NCBI RefSeq assembly: GCF_024808665.1
Contig: NZ_JANUBZ010000007.1
Coordinates: forward strand, 1 to 64,000
Length of the DNA stretch: 64,000 nt
Source: Mucilaginibacter empetricola
GTDB lineage: Bacteria > Bacteroidota > Bacteroidia > Sphingobacteriales > Sphingobacteriaceae
Reading direction: 5' to 3'
The translations under genes and the position numbers were made by a program. Shown piece by piece: positions 42,895-51,214 of this stretch. The notes beneath the pieces were generated by a model, which did not search any database, was not told the DNA's origin, and saw nothing but the letters and a program-made list of their open reading frames with translations. Position 1 is the first letter of the stretch, and each line of letters opens with the position of its first letter.

Positions 42895-43746
42895 TTATTT
42901 TGATTTATAAACCCGCACATAATCAACATACATACTGGCCGGCAACTGGCTTTCATCAACGGTTTGTCCTGGAAAATCGCCGGCAACAGCCAGATTTAAA
43001 ATGATGAAAAATGGCAGCTGAAATGCCCCGGTGTTGTTAATGTTGTTTTGAATATTACCGGTACAGTATAAATTATTATCAACGTACCATTTAATGGAGC
43101 TTGCATCCCAATCAATAGCATAATTGTGATATTCATCCGGATTGGCTATCTGTGTTGTAAGGCCATATTGTACTGCCCCGTTCACGTTCCAGTGCATAGT
43201 TCCGTAAATAACATTGGTAGCATTTACATGCTCCATTATATCCATTTCGCCACATTGCGGCCATGATACGGTAGAAATATTGGCACCCAACATCCAGAAC
43301 GCGGGCCACAAACCAGCACCTAATGGCAGTTTTATCCGAGCTTCAATTCGTCCAAACTGTGCAGTTACTTTATTCTGCGTATTTAGCCTGGCAGATGTAT
43401 AGGGTTGCCCTCCTACTATTTCTTTTTTGGCTGTAATAACCAAATTACCGTTGGCCACTGTTGCATTGGCAGCCTGGTAATATTCTTTTTCGTTATTTAC
43501 GTTGAGGTTGCCCGTTTCAAAATTCCATTTGGTGGTATCAACAGCAGTGCCGTTAAACTCATCCGACCAAACCAAAGTATAATTTGCAGGCACGGTGCTG
43601 GTATCTGCCTGGGTAACAGGCTGGGTTACTACAGTTACAGGTGTGGGAGTTACCACCGCTTGTGTTTTTTTGCACGACGATGTTGAAAGTGCAAGCACCA
43701 GTATAAAACCGGTGCTTGTTATTAGATAATTAGGGTGTTTTTTCAT
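42895..43746 (-). CDS. GH16 beta-glucanase lipoprotein (copy A)
   Basis: 283 aa. Lipobox STSSC (C25), a threonine/proline linker (about 30-52) and a single GH16 domain (about 55-283). The catalytic motif is CGEMDIMEHVN with E167 nucleophile, D169 and E172 acid/base. The sequence resembles laminarinases, which cut beta-1,3- or beta-1,3/1,4-glucan. It lacks the C-terminal module present in copy B but its catalytic domain is a close paralogue, so the two arose by tandem duplication with loss or gain of the module. Confidence 0.93.
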   Translation of the reverse strand: MKKHPNYLITSTGFILVLALSTSSCKKTQAVVTPTPVTVVTQPVTQADTSTVPANYTLVWSDEFNGTAVDTTKWNFETGNLNVNNEKEYYQAANATVANGNLVITAKKEIVGGQPYTSARLNTQNKVTAQFGRIEARIKLPLGAGLWPAFWMLGANISTVSWPQCGEMDIMEHVNATNVIYGTMHWNVNGAVQYGLTTQIANPDEYHNYAIDWDASSIKWYVDNNLYCTGNIQNNINNTGAFQLPFFIILNLAVAGDFPGQTVDESQLPASMYVDYVRVYKSK

Positions 43747-43796
43747 AATAATTGGTAACCCAAAGTAATCATTTTATTACTAAAAAGTTAAAAACG

Positions 43797-45014
43797 TTAT
43801 TGATTCACTTTAAATGACTCCCATCCCGAAGCTACCGTGCGGTTGCAGGTCATGGCCTGGGTGCCGTCCTCACTCGAAATAAAATCACCGTTATTGCCTT
43901 GCAATGTTATCGTTCCATCTGCATTTACTCCCCAGGTAAACTCTTCCCATGTGCTAAAACTGGTACGGTTACAGGTTATTGGCATGGTACCATTCTCACT
44001 TGATACATATTTGCCCATGCTTTGCAAAGCGACTTTACCGTTTCCGGCATCTACCACTAAAAATTGTTCCCATGTGCTGGCAACGGTGCGGGTGCAGGTC
44101 ATAGCTGTTGTACCATCCTCTCCACTTACATAATCATTATTAAATCCTTTTAGGGTGATGGTTTGTCCAATTGGCGGCCCGCTGGAAGTTACGCCCTTAT
44201 AAACGCGTACATAATCAACATACATACTTGCCGGTAGTTTACTTAAATCGACGGTTTGTCCCGGAAAATCACCGGCTACAGCCATGTTTAAGATGATGAA
44301 GAAAGGGTTTTGAAATGCCCCTGTATTATTGATATTGTTGGCGATATTTGCCGTAGCATACAGGTTATTATCAACCCACCAGGTAATAGAATTAGTATCC
44401 CATTGCACCGCATACAAGTGGTAAGCATCCGGGTTGGTTGTAGTGTTGCCACCGTATTGCGTATTACCGTTATCGTACCAATGGATGGTTCCATAAATGG
44501 TATTATCAGCATTAACATGTTCCATAATGTCCTGCTCACCGCATTGAGGCCAGCCAACGGTATTAATGTTCGTTCCCAGCATCCAGAAAGCGGGCCACAA
44601 GCCCTGGCCCAAAGGCAATTTCATACTTGCCTCAATACGACCATACTGGCAGGAGAATTTCCCGGAAGTATTCATTCTGGCCGATGTATAAGGCCAGCCG
44701 CCAACACTTTGGTTCATAGCTGTAATTACCAGGTTGCCGTTGCTTACAGTAGCATTTGAAGCCTGATAATATTCCTTTTCGTTATTTACGCCCGGATTGC
44801 CGGTTTCCATCGTCCACTTGGTGTTGTCAACGCTGGTGCCATTAAATTCATCCGACCAAATAAGCTGATACGTTACCGCCCTTGGAGCAGTGGTTTGCGT
44901 ATTGCTACTTGTTAAAGCATTTTTGGGGCTGATATCCTTTTTGCAGGAAAAAGCCATCAACAGCAACAGGACCATTCCGGTACCTGTTAAAAATTTTAAG
45001 AGATGTGTTTTCAT
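43797..45014 (-). CDS. GH16 beta-glucanase lipoprotein with fascin-like beta-trefoil (copy B)
   Basis: 405 aa. Lipobox AFSC (C24), GH16 domain (about 48-275) with CGEQDIMEHVN (E160, D162, E165), and a C-terminal module (about 280-405) of three similar repeats, each carrying a (D/G)-(Y/K/D)-(V/F)-(S)-S/G-E-(D/N)-G core and closing with W-E-x-F. Three-fold repeats of this kind form a fascin-like beta-trefoil, probably glycan-binding. The module is almost identical to that of the GH30 enzyme upstream. Confidence 0.93.
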   Translation of the reverse strand: MKTHLLKFLTGTGMVLLLLMAFSCKKDISPKNALTSSNTQTTAPRAVTYQLIWSDEFNGTSVDNTKWTMETGNPGVNNEKEYYQASNATVSNGNLVITAMNQSVGGWPYTSARMNTSGKFSCQYGRIEASMKLPLGQGLWPAFWMLGTNINTVGWPQCGEQDIMEHVNADNTIYGTIHWYDNGNTQYGGNTTTNPDAYHLYAVQWDTNSITWWVDNNLYATANIANNINNTGAFQNPFFIILNMAVAGDFPGQTVDLSKLPASMYVDYVRVYKGVTSSGPPIGQTITLKGFNNDYVSGEDGTTAMTCTRTVASTWEQFLVVDAGNGKVALQSMGKYVSSENGTMPITCNRTSFSTWEEFTWGVNADGTITLQGNNGDFISSEDGTQAMTCNRTVASGWESFKVNQ

Positions 45015-45059
45015 AAAAGGTTATTTAATGTATTAATTGATTAGTTGAACATTAATCTA

Positions 45060-45102
45060 AAACAAAGCATCTCTCGGGATTTACCAGAGAGGTGCTTTGT
45101 TT
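45060..45102 (-). terminator. hairpin between GH30 and GH16 copy B
   Basis: AAACAAAGCA plus CTCTC on one arm pair with GAGAG plus TGCTTTGTTT on the other (one wobble). On the minus strand it follows the GH30 stop (45105) and ends in GTTTT, so it can reduce read-through to the GH16 genes. Confidence 0.65.
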
Positions 45103-45104
45103 AT

Positions 45105-46991
45105 TTATTGGTTTACTCCAAATGACTCCCATCCCGAGGCCGAAGTCCGGTTACAGGTCATAGCCTGCGTACCATCCTCGCTCGAAATAAAATCACCATT
45201 GTTGCCTTGCAGTGTTATAGTCCCATCAGCATTTACACCCCAGGTAAACTCTTCCCAGGTACTATAAGTGGTGCGGTTGCACGTAATAGGCATAGTGCCA
45301 TTTTCGCTGGATACATACTTGCCCATGCTTTGCAGCGCTACTTTGCCATTGCCTGCATCAACTACTAAAAACTGCTCCCAGGTGCTTGCTGTGGTTCGGG
45401 TACAAGTCATGGCGGTGGTGCCGTCTTCGCCGCTTACATAGTCGCCGTTAAACCCTTTCAGGGTGATAGTTTGACCAATTGGAGGGCCCGATGCTGATGA
45501 TTGTGTTCCGGCCCATTTAAAGGTAGCAGCAGCTCCTGCTGGTAATGTATAAGTGAATGACTCGGCCCCCCATTTAATTTTAAATGTTTGGCTTGTTGTT
45601 GCAGTATTTAATGCTACAACCACTTTGGTACCATCGGTATTTTTGAAGGCCACATCCTGTATACTACTTGAAAAAGTATTGGATGAAATGCGCACAGCAC
45701 CGGCTTTTACAAATTCCGAAACGTGGGCAACCGTATAGTAAGCTGTATTACGGGTATAGTTATTGCCCGATATAGTTACCGCACCCAGGCAGGTTGAGCA
45801 GCCACCGGAAGTATGCGGATTATAATTTGGATCGGAAGCAAGATTCCATTCCAAAACTACCCGGCTCCAGTTACGTGGGGCGCCGATAAGCAAATTATTC
45901 ATATGCCATGAAAAATCTCCCGAAAAATTGCCGGGACCGCCAATATATTGCTCAGTGAAATAAACATTTTTGGCAGGGTATGCATTATGTACAGTTGTTA
46001 AAGCGCTTATGTCACCGGCATACAGGTGAAATGCAGAGCCATCTACATAAGGATTAGCGCTTGCGTCACCCAAAACGGCTTCAGGATAACCCGGTTGGTC
46101 ACAATTATGATCATAAGCAATAATTTTGGTAGTGATGCCATTTGCCGAAAACTGAGGACCAAGGTTATTTTTTATAAAGTTAGCTTCCTCGTTTGATTGC
46201 ATGGTCATGGCGGGATTGTTGTTGGCATTTAACGGTTCATTTTGCGGGGTTATAGCATAAATGGTTATACCCTGCGCGGCCATTGCCTGTATGTATTTCA
46301 CAAAATAACGCGCATAAGCATCATAATAAGCTGTATTTAAGCTGCCCCCTGTAAAACCGCCATTGCCTGTAGTATTTGATTTCATCCAGACAGGAGCTGT
46401 CCACGGGGTAGCTAATATTTTTATGGAGGGATTAATGGCGATGATCTTTTTTAGTACCGGCACCAAGTCGGTCATTTCCTGGCTGATGCTGAAATTATTA
46501 AGATTATTATCTGTTTGCCCCGATGGCATATCATCATAAGTAAAATCAGAAGAGCTGAGATCTGAAGCTCCAATACTAATGCGCACAAAGCTTGACCCTA
46601 CATGGCCCGCAGCTGTTGAAAAAATATCATTAAGAAACGTACTTTGATTTGCGCCGAGGCCGTCAATTAATTGTGCACTGCCACCGGTTAGCGCATAACC
46701 AAAGCCGTCTATAGTTTGATAAGTGGTGTTTTCATCAACCGTAATAGTTGTGGCATTAGTGCCTGCGTCTGCTGCAAAATTTATACTGGTTTGCTGTGCT
46801 AAAAGCTTGCTTTGATCTGATGTTGTTTCCCATACGTTTACGGTTTCATTTGCTGCCCGAGCAACCGTGCTTGTATTCATCCCGGGAACGGATGGACCCG
46901 ATTTTGACAAGTCCTTTTTACAAGAATAAAGAAATAGCACAGGTGCTATTAGCAGCACCCCCAGCAATTTAATTGTGTAATTTGTCTTCAT
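45105..46991 (-). CDS. GH30 glycosidase lipoprotein with fascin-like beta-trefoil
   Basis: 628 aa. Lipobox LYSC (C24), GH30 (beta/alpha)8 barrel (about 85-430) with acid/base E252 (ITPQNEP) and nucleophile E347 (VYFTEQYIGG), a beta-sandwich (about 430-500) and the three-repeat trefoil module (about 505-628). GH30 members of this kind are endo-beta-1,6-glucanases or glucosylceramidases; with GH16 neighbours, cleavage of the beta-1,6 branches of fungal or algal beta-glucan is most likely. It lies upstream of GH16 copy B on the same strand. Confidence 0.93.
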   Translation of the reverse strand: MKTNYTIKLLGVLLIAPVLFLYSCKKDLSKSGPSVPGMNTSTVARAANETVNVWETTSDQSKLLAQQTSINFAADAGTNATTITVDENTTYQTIDGFGYALTGGSAQLIDGLGANQSTFLNDIFSTAAGHVGSSFVRISIGASDLSSSDFTYDDMPSGQTDNNLNNFSISQEMTDLVPVLKKIIAINPSIKILATPWTAPVWMKSNTTGNGGFTGGSLNTAYYDAYARYFVKYIQAMAAQGITIYAITPQNEPLNANNNPAMTMQSNEEANFIKNNLGPQFSANGITTKIIAYDHNCDQPGYPEAVLGDASANPYVDGSAFHLYAGDISALTTVHNAYPAKNVYFTEQYIGGPGNFSGDFSWHMNNLLIGAPRNWSRVVLEWNLASDPNYNPHTSGGCSTCLGAVTISGNNYTRNTAYYTVAHVSEFVKAGAVRISSNTFSSSIQDVAFKNTDGTKVVVALNTATTSQTFKIKWGAESFTYTLPAGAAATFKWAGTQSSASGPPIGQTITLKGFNGDYVSGEDGTTAMTCTRTTASTWEQFLVVDAGNGKVALQSMGKYVSSENGTMPITCNRTTYSTWEEFTWGVNADGTITLQGNNGDFISSEDGTQAMTCNRTSASGWESFGVNQ

Positions 46992-47512
46992 AAAAAATTG
47001 GTTTTTATAGTTGATTTAATTGGTTTAGGCGCAATACCAACACAGAGCCGGGGCAAATAAATAAGCCCTTTAAATTTAACCACAAATTAAAACAACAGGA
47101 GCAAGCAAGCCTTAAAAGCCCGAATCCATCTCATTGTTTTTCAGCGGCAGGTAATTGTCACGTTTATATTGGTAAAACAAATTTAGATTAATTTATACGG
47201 TAAAAACAAATTAAAAGTTTATAAATAATTGATTTAAAGCACATTATATATAAAACGATACGCTTTAAACACAATAACTAATTACCCGCAAAAGAGCTTG
47301 AGAGTATCCTAAGGTTGATTTTCATCACGGGAAATTTTATTTCTGATACGCTTGGTTCACATTTAATTTTCAGGAAAAAATATTGATTGCGCAAAATGCC
47401 AATTCCAGCGCAGTATAGGCACTATCCAGGTATGTGGAGAGGCAAACTATAGAGATATTTCAGGTCATCATGAGATGAGCTATTTCGTATTTATCAATTC
47501 AAGAGCAGCAAA
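46992..47512. other. 521-bp intergenic region upstream of GH30
   Basis: No gene found. It holds the GH30 leader, the word CGATACGCTTTAA (47256-47268) shared with the GH5 upstream region, GATACGCTT again at 47345-47353, and CGCAAAATGCC (47390-47400), which is also shared. It is otherwise A/T-rich without long hairpins or heptamer arrays. Confidence 0.6.
47256..47268. promoter_or_regulatory. candidate regulator site upstream of GH30
   Basis: CGATACGCTTTAA, identical to 51127-51139 upstream of GH5. It lies about 265 bp from the GH30 start codon. Binding by the membrane regulator encoded next door is inference. Confidence 0.4.
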
Positions 47513-49429
47513 CTAGTCAGTTTCCAAAACCAATTTGCTCCAGCCCTTGTCGCCGGTATTTTTGGCTTCCTTTTTACGGCTGTTCATTACCTTTTTTATG
47601 CGGGAGCTGTAGGCCCAGCAGGTACTTTGGCGGATAGATAAAATTTCGGAAAGCTTATGTGATGATATTTTTCCGTTGGTAGAGTACATCAAAAATATCA
47701 TATAGAAGGCCTTATTAAGAGGGATGCGGGTGTTTTGCAATAAGGTATAAGCAATAACCGATTCTTCGTACCCGCATTTGGAGCAACGCCTGCTATAAGG
47801 TAAATGTCCGTTACCATAATGGGTGTTGCTGCATTTGCGACAGGCATAACCCTTTTCCCATTTCAAGTCGGACAGAAATTTAAAACAAGTTTCACGATCA
47901 GGATATATCTTGCTGAATTCTTCAAAATCAACTTCGGTTGACATTATCCGGCTGTGTGTTACCTTTTCAATATCCTGATGCAAAGCAGAATTATCATTCT
48001 CCAGCAACACATTCATCCGCGAAATTTCCTCGGCCTGTTGTTTTAATAACTGATTAACAAGTTTCAACTCATCGTTCTGCTGCGCTATCAATACTGATTT
48101 TTCCGACAGTTCGCGAGTGCGTTCCTGTACCTGATCTTCCAGGCTTTTATTTAACGTATCCTTCAACTCGTCATTAAGCTTTAACTGTTTGATAACCAGC
48201 AATTGGGCTTCTTCTTCTTTCTGTTTCAGTATCCGTACCTTATCGCCTATGGCAAATGAAATGAAGATCATCTCCATAATAAAACAAAAGCTTAAGCTAT
48301 AATAAGCAGCGGCGGTTACCGGCAGCCACCAAACATTCAATGCAATGAGCGTTTTGATAATAAACCCGGCAAACAAAAAAGAATACCCTATAACAAAAAA
48401 ACGGGCAGCGTTATAACCCTTTATCAGCACATAGCAGCCCGTAAAATAAATAAGTGACAAGGGGATTATCTCTATTATTTTGTACCTAAACCAATTCTCG
48501 TTCACCGTTAAACACAACACAAAAAACAAACTCCGCAGGGTCATTACCCATAAAATCAGCTTATTTAAACGCGGCGCATTTACCTTTACATTTAACAAGC
48601 TTTGGGCAAACAGCACCGAAAAAATACTGGCCGAAAACAGCGCAATACCATAGGCCTGATGATTCCAACTAGGTGCGCCGGGCCAAATGTATTGATAGGC
48701 GATGCCATCCACACACATTTCATACAGGCCGATGCTGAGGTTATAGGCAATATAGTACAGGTATTGTTTTTGCCGCATGGCTATAAACATCATGAGGTTA
48801 TACAAGCCAAACACGAGTATCATTCCATAAAAAATACCGAAGAAAAAATATTCATCAAGCGCATAGCTGATAAACCAGTTTACCGACCGCAACACCATGA
48901 TGACGTTTACCGGCTGATGCGATTTAATGCGGATATAATAAACCTGAACACCTGTAAGCCCGCTGTTTAAATTAAGACTGAAGTTTTTATGGTGATACAT
49001 GCGCGCTGCGAAAGGACGGCTGCTTCCCAGGAAAGTTGCCGAATAACTACCCTGTTTATCGGGCGAATAAACAGCTATGCTATCAATAGTTTGATCAAAA
49101 AACTCCAGTATCCAGTTATTGCGCGACTGTGGGTTATGCATTATCCGGATGCGATACCAGTAAGTAACATTAGGATCGGTAGTTGCAGGAGTAGCATCCC
49201 TGTTTGTTTTGAATTTTACATCAAAAAAAGGGTTTTTTACCTGATTAAATGTTAGGTTATTATGTACATCCATCAGATAACTTACCTGACCATACCTGAA
49301 GATCTGTTGCTTGGCCGAATCAGCAATTGCTACGGTTACCTGCGCACAAACTTTTGTACAGGCAAGGCAAGCCCATAGGGGTATCAAAAAACGCAATAAA
49401 AGTTTCACCATATTTATAGGTAGCTGCAT
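47513..49429 (-). CDS. 7TMR-DISM membrane sensor fused to an IS1595-type transposase zinc-ribbon DNA-binding domain
   Basis: 638 aa. Signal peptide (about 1-29), periplasmic 7TMR-DISM extracellular domain (about 35-185), seven membrane helices (about 195-405), a coiled coil (about 405-500), then a C-terminal domain (about 505-615). That domain has zinc-ribbon cysteines C530, C533, C549 and C552, followed by (L/T)-x-NTRIPLNKAFYMIFLM and a helix-turn-helix-like KLSEILSIRQSTCWAYSSRI, matching the N-terminal part of IS1595-family transposases. The DDE nuclease is absent and the protein ends 30 residues later. Such receptors usually end in a kinase, cyclase or LytTR domain. It is surrounded by beta-glucanase genes on the same strand, so I infer a membrane-tethered regulator of them. 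Confidence 0.85.
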   Translation of the reverse strand: MQLPINMVKLLLRFLIPLWACLACTKVCAQVTVAIADSAKQQIFRYGQVSYLMDVHNNLTFNQVKNPFFDVKFKTNRDATPATTDPNVTYWYRIRIMHNPQSRNNWILEFFDQTIDSIAVYSPDKQGSYSATFLGSSRPFAARMYHHKNFSLNLNSGLTGVQVYYIRIKSHQPVNVIMVLRSVNWFISYALDEYFFFGIFYGMILVFGLYNLMMFIAMRQKQYLYYIAYNLSIGLYEMCVDGIAYQYIWPGAPSWNHQAYGIALFSASIFSVLFAQSLLNVKVNAPRLNKLILWVMTLRSLFFVLCLTVNENWFRYKIIEIIPLSLIYFTGCYVLIKGYNAARFFVIGYSFLFAGFIIKTLIALNVWWLPVTAAAYYSLSFCFIMEMIFISFAIGDKVRILKQKEEEAQLLVIKQLKLNDELKDTLNKSLEDQVQERTRELSEKSVLIAQQNDELKLVNQLLKQQAEEISRMNVLLENDNSALHQDIEKVTHSRIMSTEVDFEEFSKIYPDRETCFKFLSDLKWEKGYACRKCSNTHYGNGHLPYSRRCSKCGYEESVIAYTLLQNTRIPLNKAFYMIFLMYSTNGKISSHKLSEILSIRQSTCWAYSSRIKKVMNSRKKEAKNTGDKGWSKLVLETD

Positions 49430-49561
49430 AATTGTTCAAAATTGGCCCTGCAGGCCATGAACAAACGTTTTATAATTGGTTTACTTAGGTAAACAATTAT
49501 AACGGTTTTCTTTTGCTAATCCTATTAAAGGTAAGGTTTACAGTTATTTAAGGGGTGGGGA

Positions 49562-49659
49562 AGCCTCACCTAAATCCTCTCCAGGGGGAGAGGACTTTAA
49601 CTTCGCTCTTTTTTACTCTTTTTTAAAACCCTCTCCGTTGGAGAGGGCAGGGTGAGGCT
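49562..49659. repeat. nested inverted-repeat element
   Basis: Outer arms AGCCTCACC (49562-49570) and GGTGAGGCT (49651-49659). Inside lie two hairpins with the same core: TCCTCTCC/GGAGAGGA (49575-49594) and CCCTCTCC/GGAGAGGG (49629-49647). It lies between GH5 and the sensor gene. It belongs to a common intergenic repeat type built on CCTCTCC...GGAGAGG. Confidence 0.75.
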
Positions 49660-49682
49660 ATTAGACTTTTTTAAATCCCTAT

Positions 49683-50915
49683 TTACGGTTTCAGATCCAA
49701 TGCCTGAATATATCCGGTATTAGGCTTGCAGTTTTCAAATTTGCTGTAGTCAATAAAATCGAACAATGCCTTTTTTAATGCTTCGCGATCGGCTGGGGCA
49801 GCTTTTCTGATGGCAGCAAAGTCCTCTCGGGGCAGCTGTGTGTAGGCAATCAGCTTATCATAATTTGCAGGAACATTAAAGGTTACAATCCCTTTTGTAT
49901 TGTCCATTTTTTTGTATGGCCAGTAATGCCAGCCAATATTGTTTTCTTCCAGTGTTTTTTTGAAATCGCCTACCCATTGGTCGGTATTTTCGCCTGTTTC
50001 GCCACAGTAAATGGGCACGTTGTATTTGTCCCTAAAATCAATGTAATCCTGTATAACTTCTTTACCGGTAGTTTTAGTCCAGTATTTATGAAACTGATAT
50101 ACCAGTTTTGAGTCGAACGGCGTACCGAAGCAGCTGAAGTTGCTATCCCATTGCGCACCGCCTAAAAACAGGATGTGGTTTTTATCAACCTCGCGTATTG
50201 CTGCGGTTATTTGTTTGTATGTAGGCTCCAAAGAAGGATTAAACTCATTTTTATCGAAATAGGTAGCAATAGGCTCATTCAATAAATCATAACCCATTAC
50301 GGTGGTTTCATTTTTATAATGATCAGCTATCCGGCGCCAAATGTTGGCGGTTAGCTCGCGCATGGCCGGACTCTTAAATAGAAACGGGTAACCGTAGCCA
50401 TCGTCAATATTATCTCCGGTTTGGCCACCAGGTGCGCAGTGCATATCTAAAATAACATATAAACCTTCTTGCTTACACCAGCCTACTACCCTATCCAATA
50501 ATTCAAACCCACGGTTTGGATCTTTTTGTTCCAGGTAGTTTTCATTATTAAAAATGCGGTAATTGAATGGGATACGAATCGAGTTCATGCCCGAAGCTTT
50601 TAAATAATGGATATCGGCAGCGGTGATATAAGTGTCCTGATATTTTTTCCAAAAAGCGCCAGCTTCTTCAGGACCTAATAACTCCAATATAGCCTCATTA
50701 ATTAAACGGGGCGCATTAATGTTGGTGAATTTAAACATATAGCCCTCGGGTACCAGCCAGTTGCCAAGGTTTGTACCCCGTATTAAAAATGGCTTATTAT
50801 CGGCACCAATAATTTCCTTCCCTTTTGTTGTAATAAAGCCGCCCTGTTGCGCCATTGCCCCAAAGGGAAGCATCAGGGTCATTAAAAAAAATAATTGTAA
50901 ACGAAATTTGTTCAT
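49683..50915 (-). CDS. GH5-family glycosidase (cellulase/beta-glucanase-like)
   Basis: 410 aa. Signal peptide (about 1-22; cleavage near AMAQ) and a GH5 TIM barrel. Acid/base E214 in YDLLNEP and nucleophile E306 in IYCGETGE; the RGTNLGNWLVPEG start (about 46-58) and LDMHCAPGG (about 156-164) resemble exo-beta-1,3-glucanase-type GH5 enzymes. Secreted to the periplasm or surface. It is first in the minus-strand order GH5, sensor, GH30, GH16, GH16. Confidence 0.92.
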   Translation of the reverse strand: MNKFRLQLFFLMTLMLPFGAMAQQGGFITTKGKEIIGADNKPFLIRGTNLGNWLVPEGYMFKFTNINAPRLINEAILELLGPEEAGAFWKKYQDTYITAADIHYLKASGMNSIRIPFNYRIFNNENYLEQKDPNRGFELLDRVVGWCKQEGLYVILDMHCAPGGQTGDNIDDGYGYPFLFKSPAMRELTANIWRRIADHYKNETTVMGYDLLNEPIATYFDKNEFNPSLEPTYKQITAAIREVDKNHILFLGGAQWDSNFSCFGTPFDSKLVYQFHKYWTKTTGKEVIQDYIDFRDKYNVPIYCGETGENTDQWVGDFKKTLEENNIGWHYWPYKKMDNTKGIVTFNVPANYDKLIAYTQLPREDFAAIRKAAPADREALKKALFDFIDYSKFENCKPNTGYIQALDLKP

Positions 50916-50933
50916 GATGAAATGCGTTTTTAG

Positions 50934-50961
50934 TCCATGGATGATGGTTCATTGTTCATAG
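50934..50961. repeat. heptamer tandem repeat, TTCATGG type (left arm)
   Basis: Four 7-bp units (TCCATGG, ATGATGG, then two variants). The reverse complement, CCATGAA, is the unit of 50985-51019, so the two arrays can pair as a hairpin. Confidence 0.65.
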
Positions 50962-50984
50962 TAGAATAGCTTTTTAAAAACAGG

Positions 50985-51019
50985 CCATGAACCATCAACT
51001 ATGAACTACCATCTAACAA
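50985..51019. repeat. heptamer tandem repeat, CCATGAA type (right arm)
   Basis: Five 7-bp units beginning CCATGAA and CCATCAA. Same consensus as the array at 38984-39046, twelve kilobases away. Confidence 0.7.
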
Positions 51020-51126
51020 ACTACAGTAAAAATTCAGATTTGCGGGCTAATATAGTACTATTAGCTGTTACCATTTACATACATTTACCGTAACAATTTT
51101 GAAATAAAAAGCGTTTCGCAAAATGC

Positions 51127-51139
51127 CGATACGCTTTAA
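51127..51139. promoter_or_regulatory. candidate regulator site upstream of GH5
   Basis: CGATACGCTTTAA, identical to 47256-47268. CGCAAAATGCC directly precedes it (51117-51127) and also recurs at 47390-47400. It lies about 212 bp from the GH5 start and 76 bp from modA. Confidence 0.4.
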
Positions 51140-51214
51140 TAACAATGTATATTAGCATTTCAGTAGATTTTTAAGCGAAATACTGTTGAGAGCAAACAAC
51201 ACAATACCAATACT

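Noticed and set aside
44310..44759. 149-codon frame antisense to GH16 copy B
   Set aside because: Shadow of a strongly conserved catalytic domain; composition is not protein-like.
42895..45014. GH16 copies as an assembly duplication
   Set aside because: The catalytic domains differ at many residues and only one has the trefoil module, so they are genuine paralogues.
47513..49429. Calling the sensor gene a transposase or insertion sequence
   Set aside because: Only the zinc-ribbon/helical N-terminal part of an IS1595 transposase is present; the DDE domain is missing, the N-terminus is a membrane receptor and no terminal inverted repeats or target duplication were seen.
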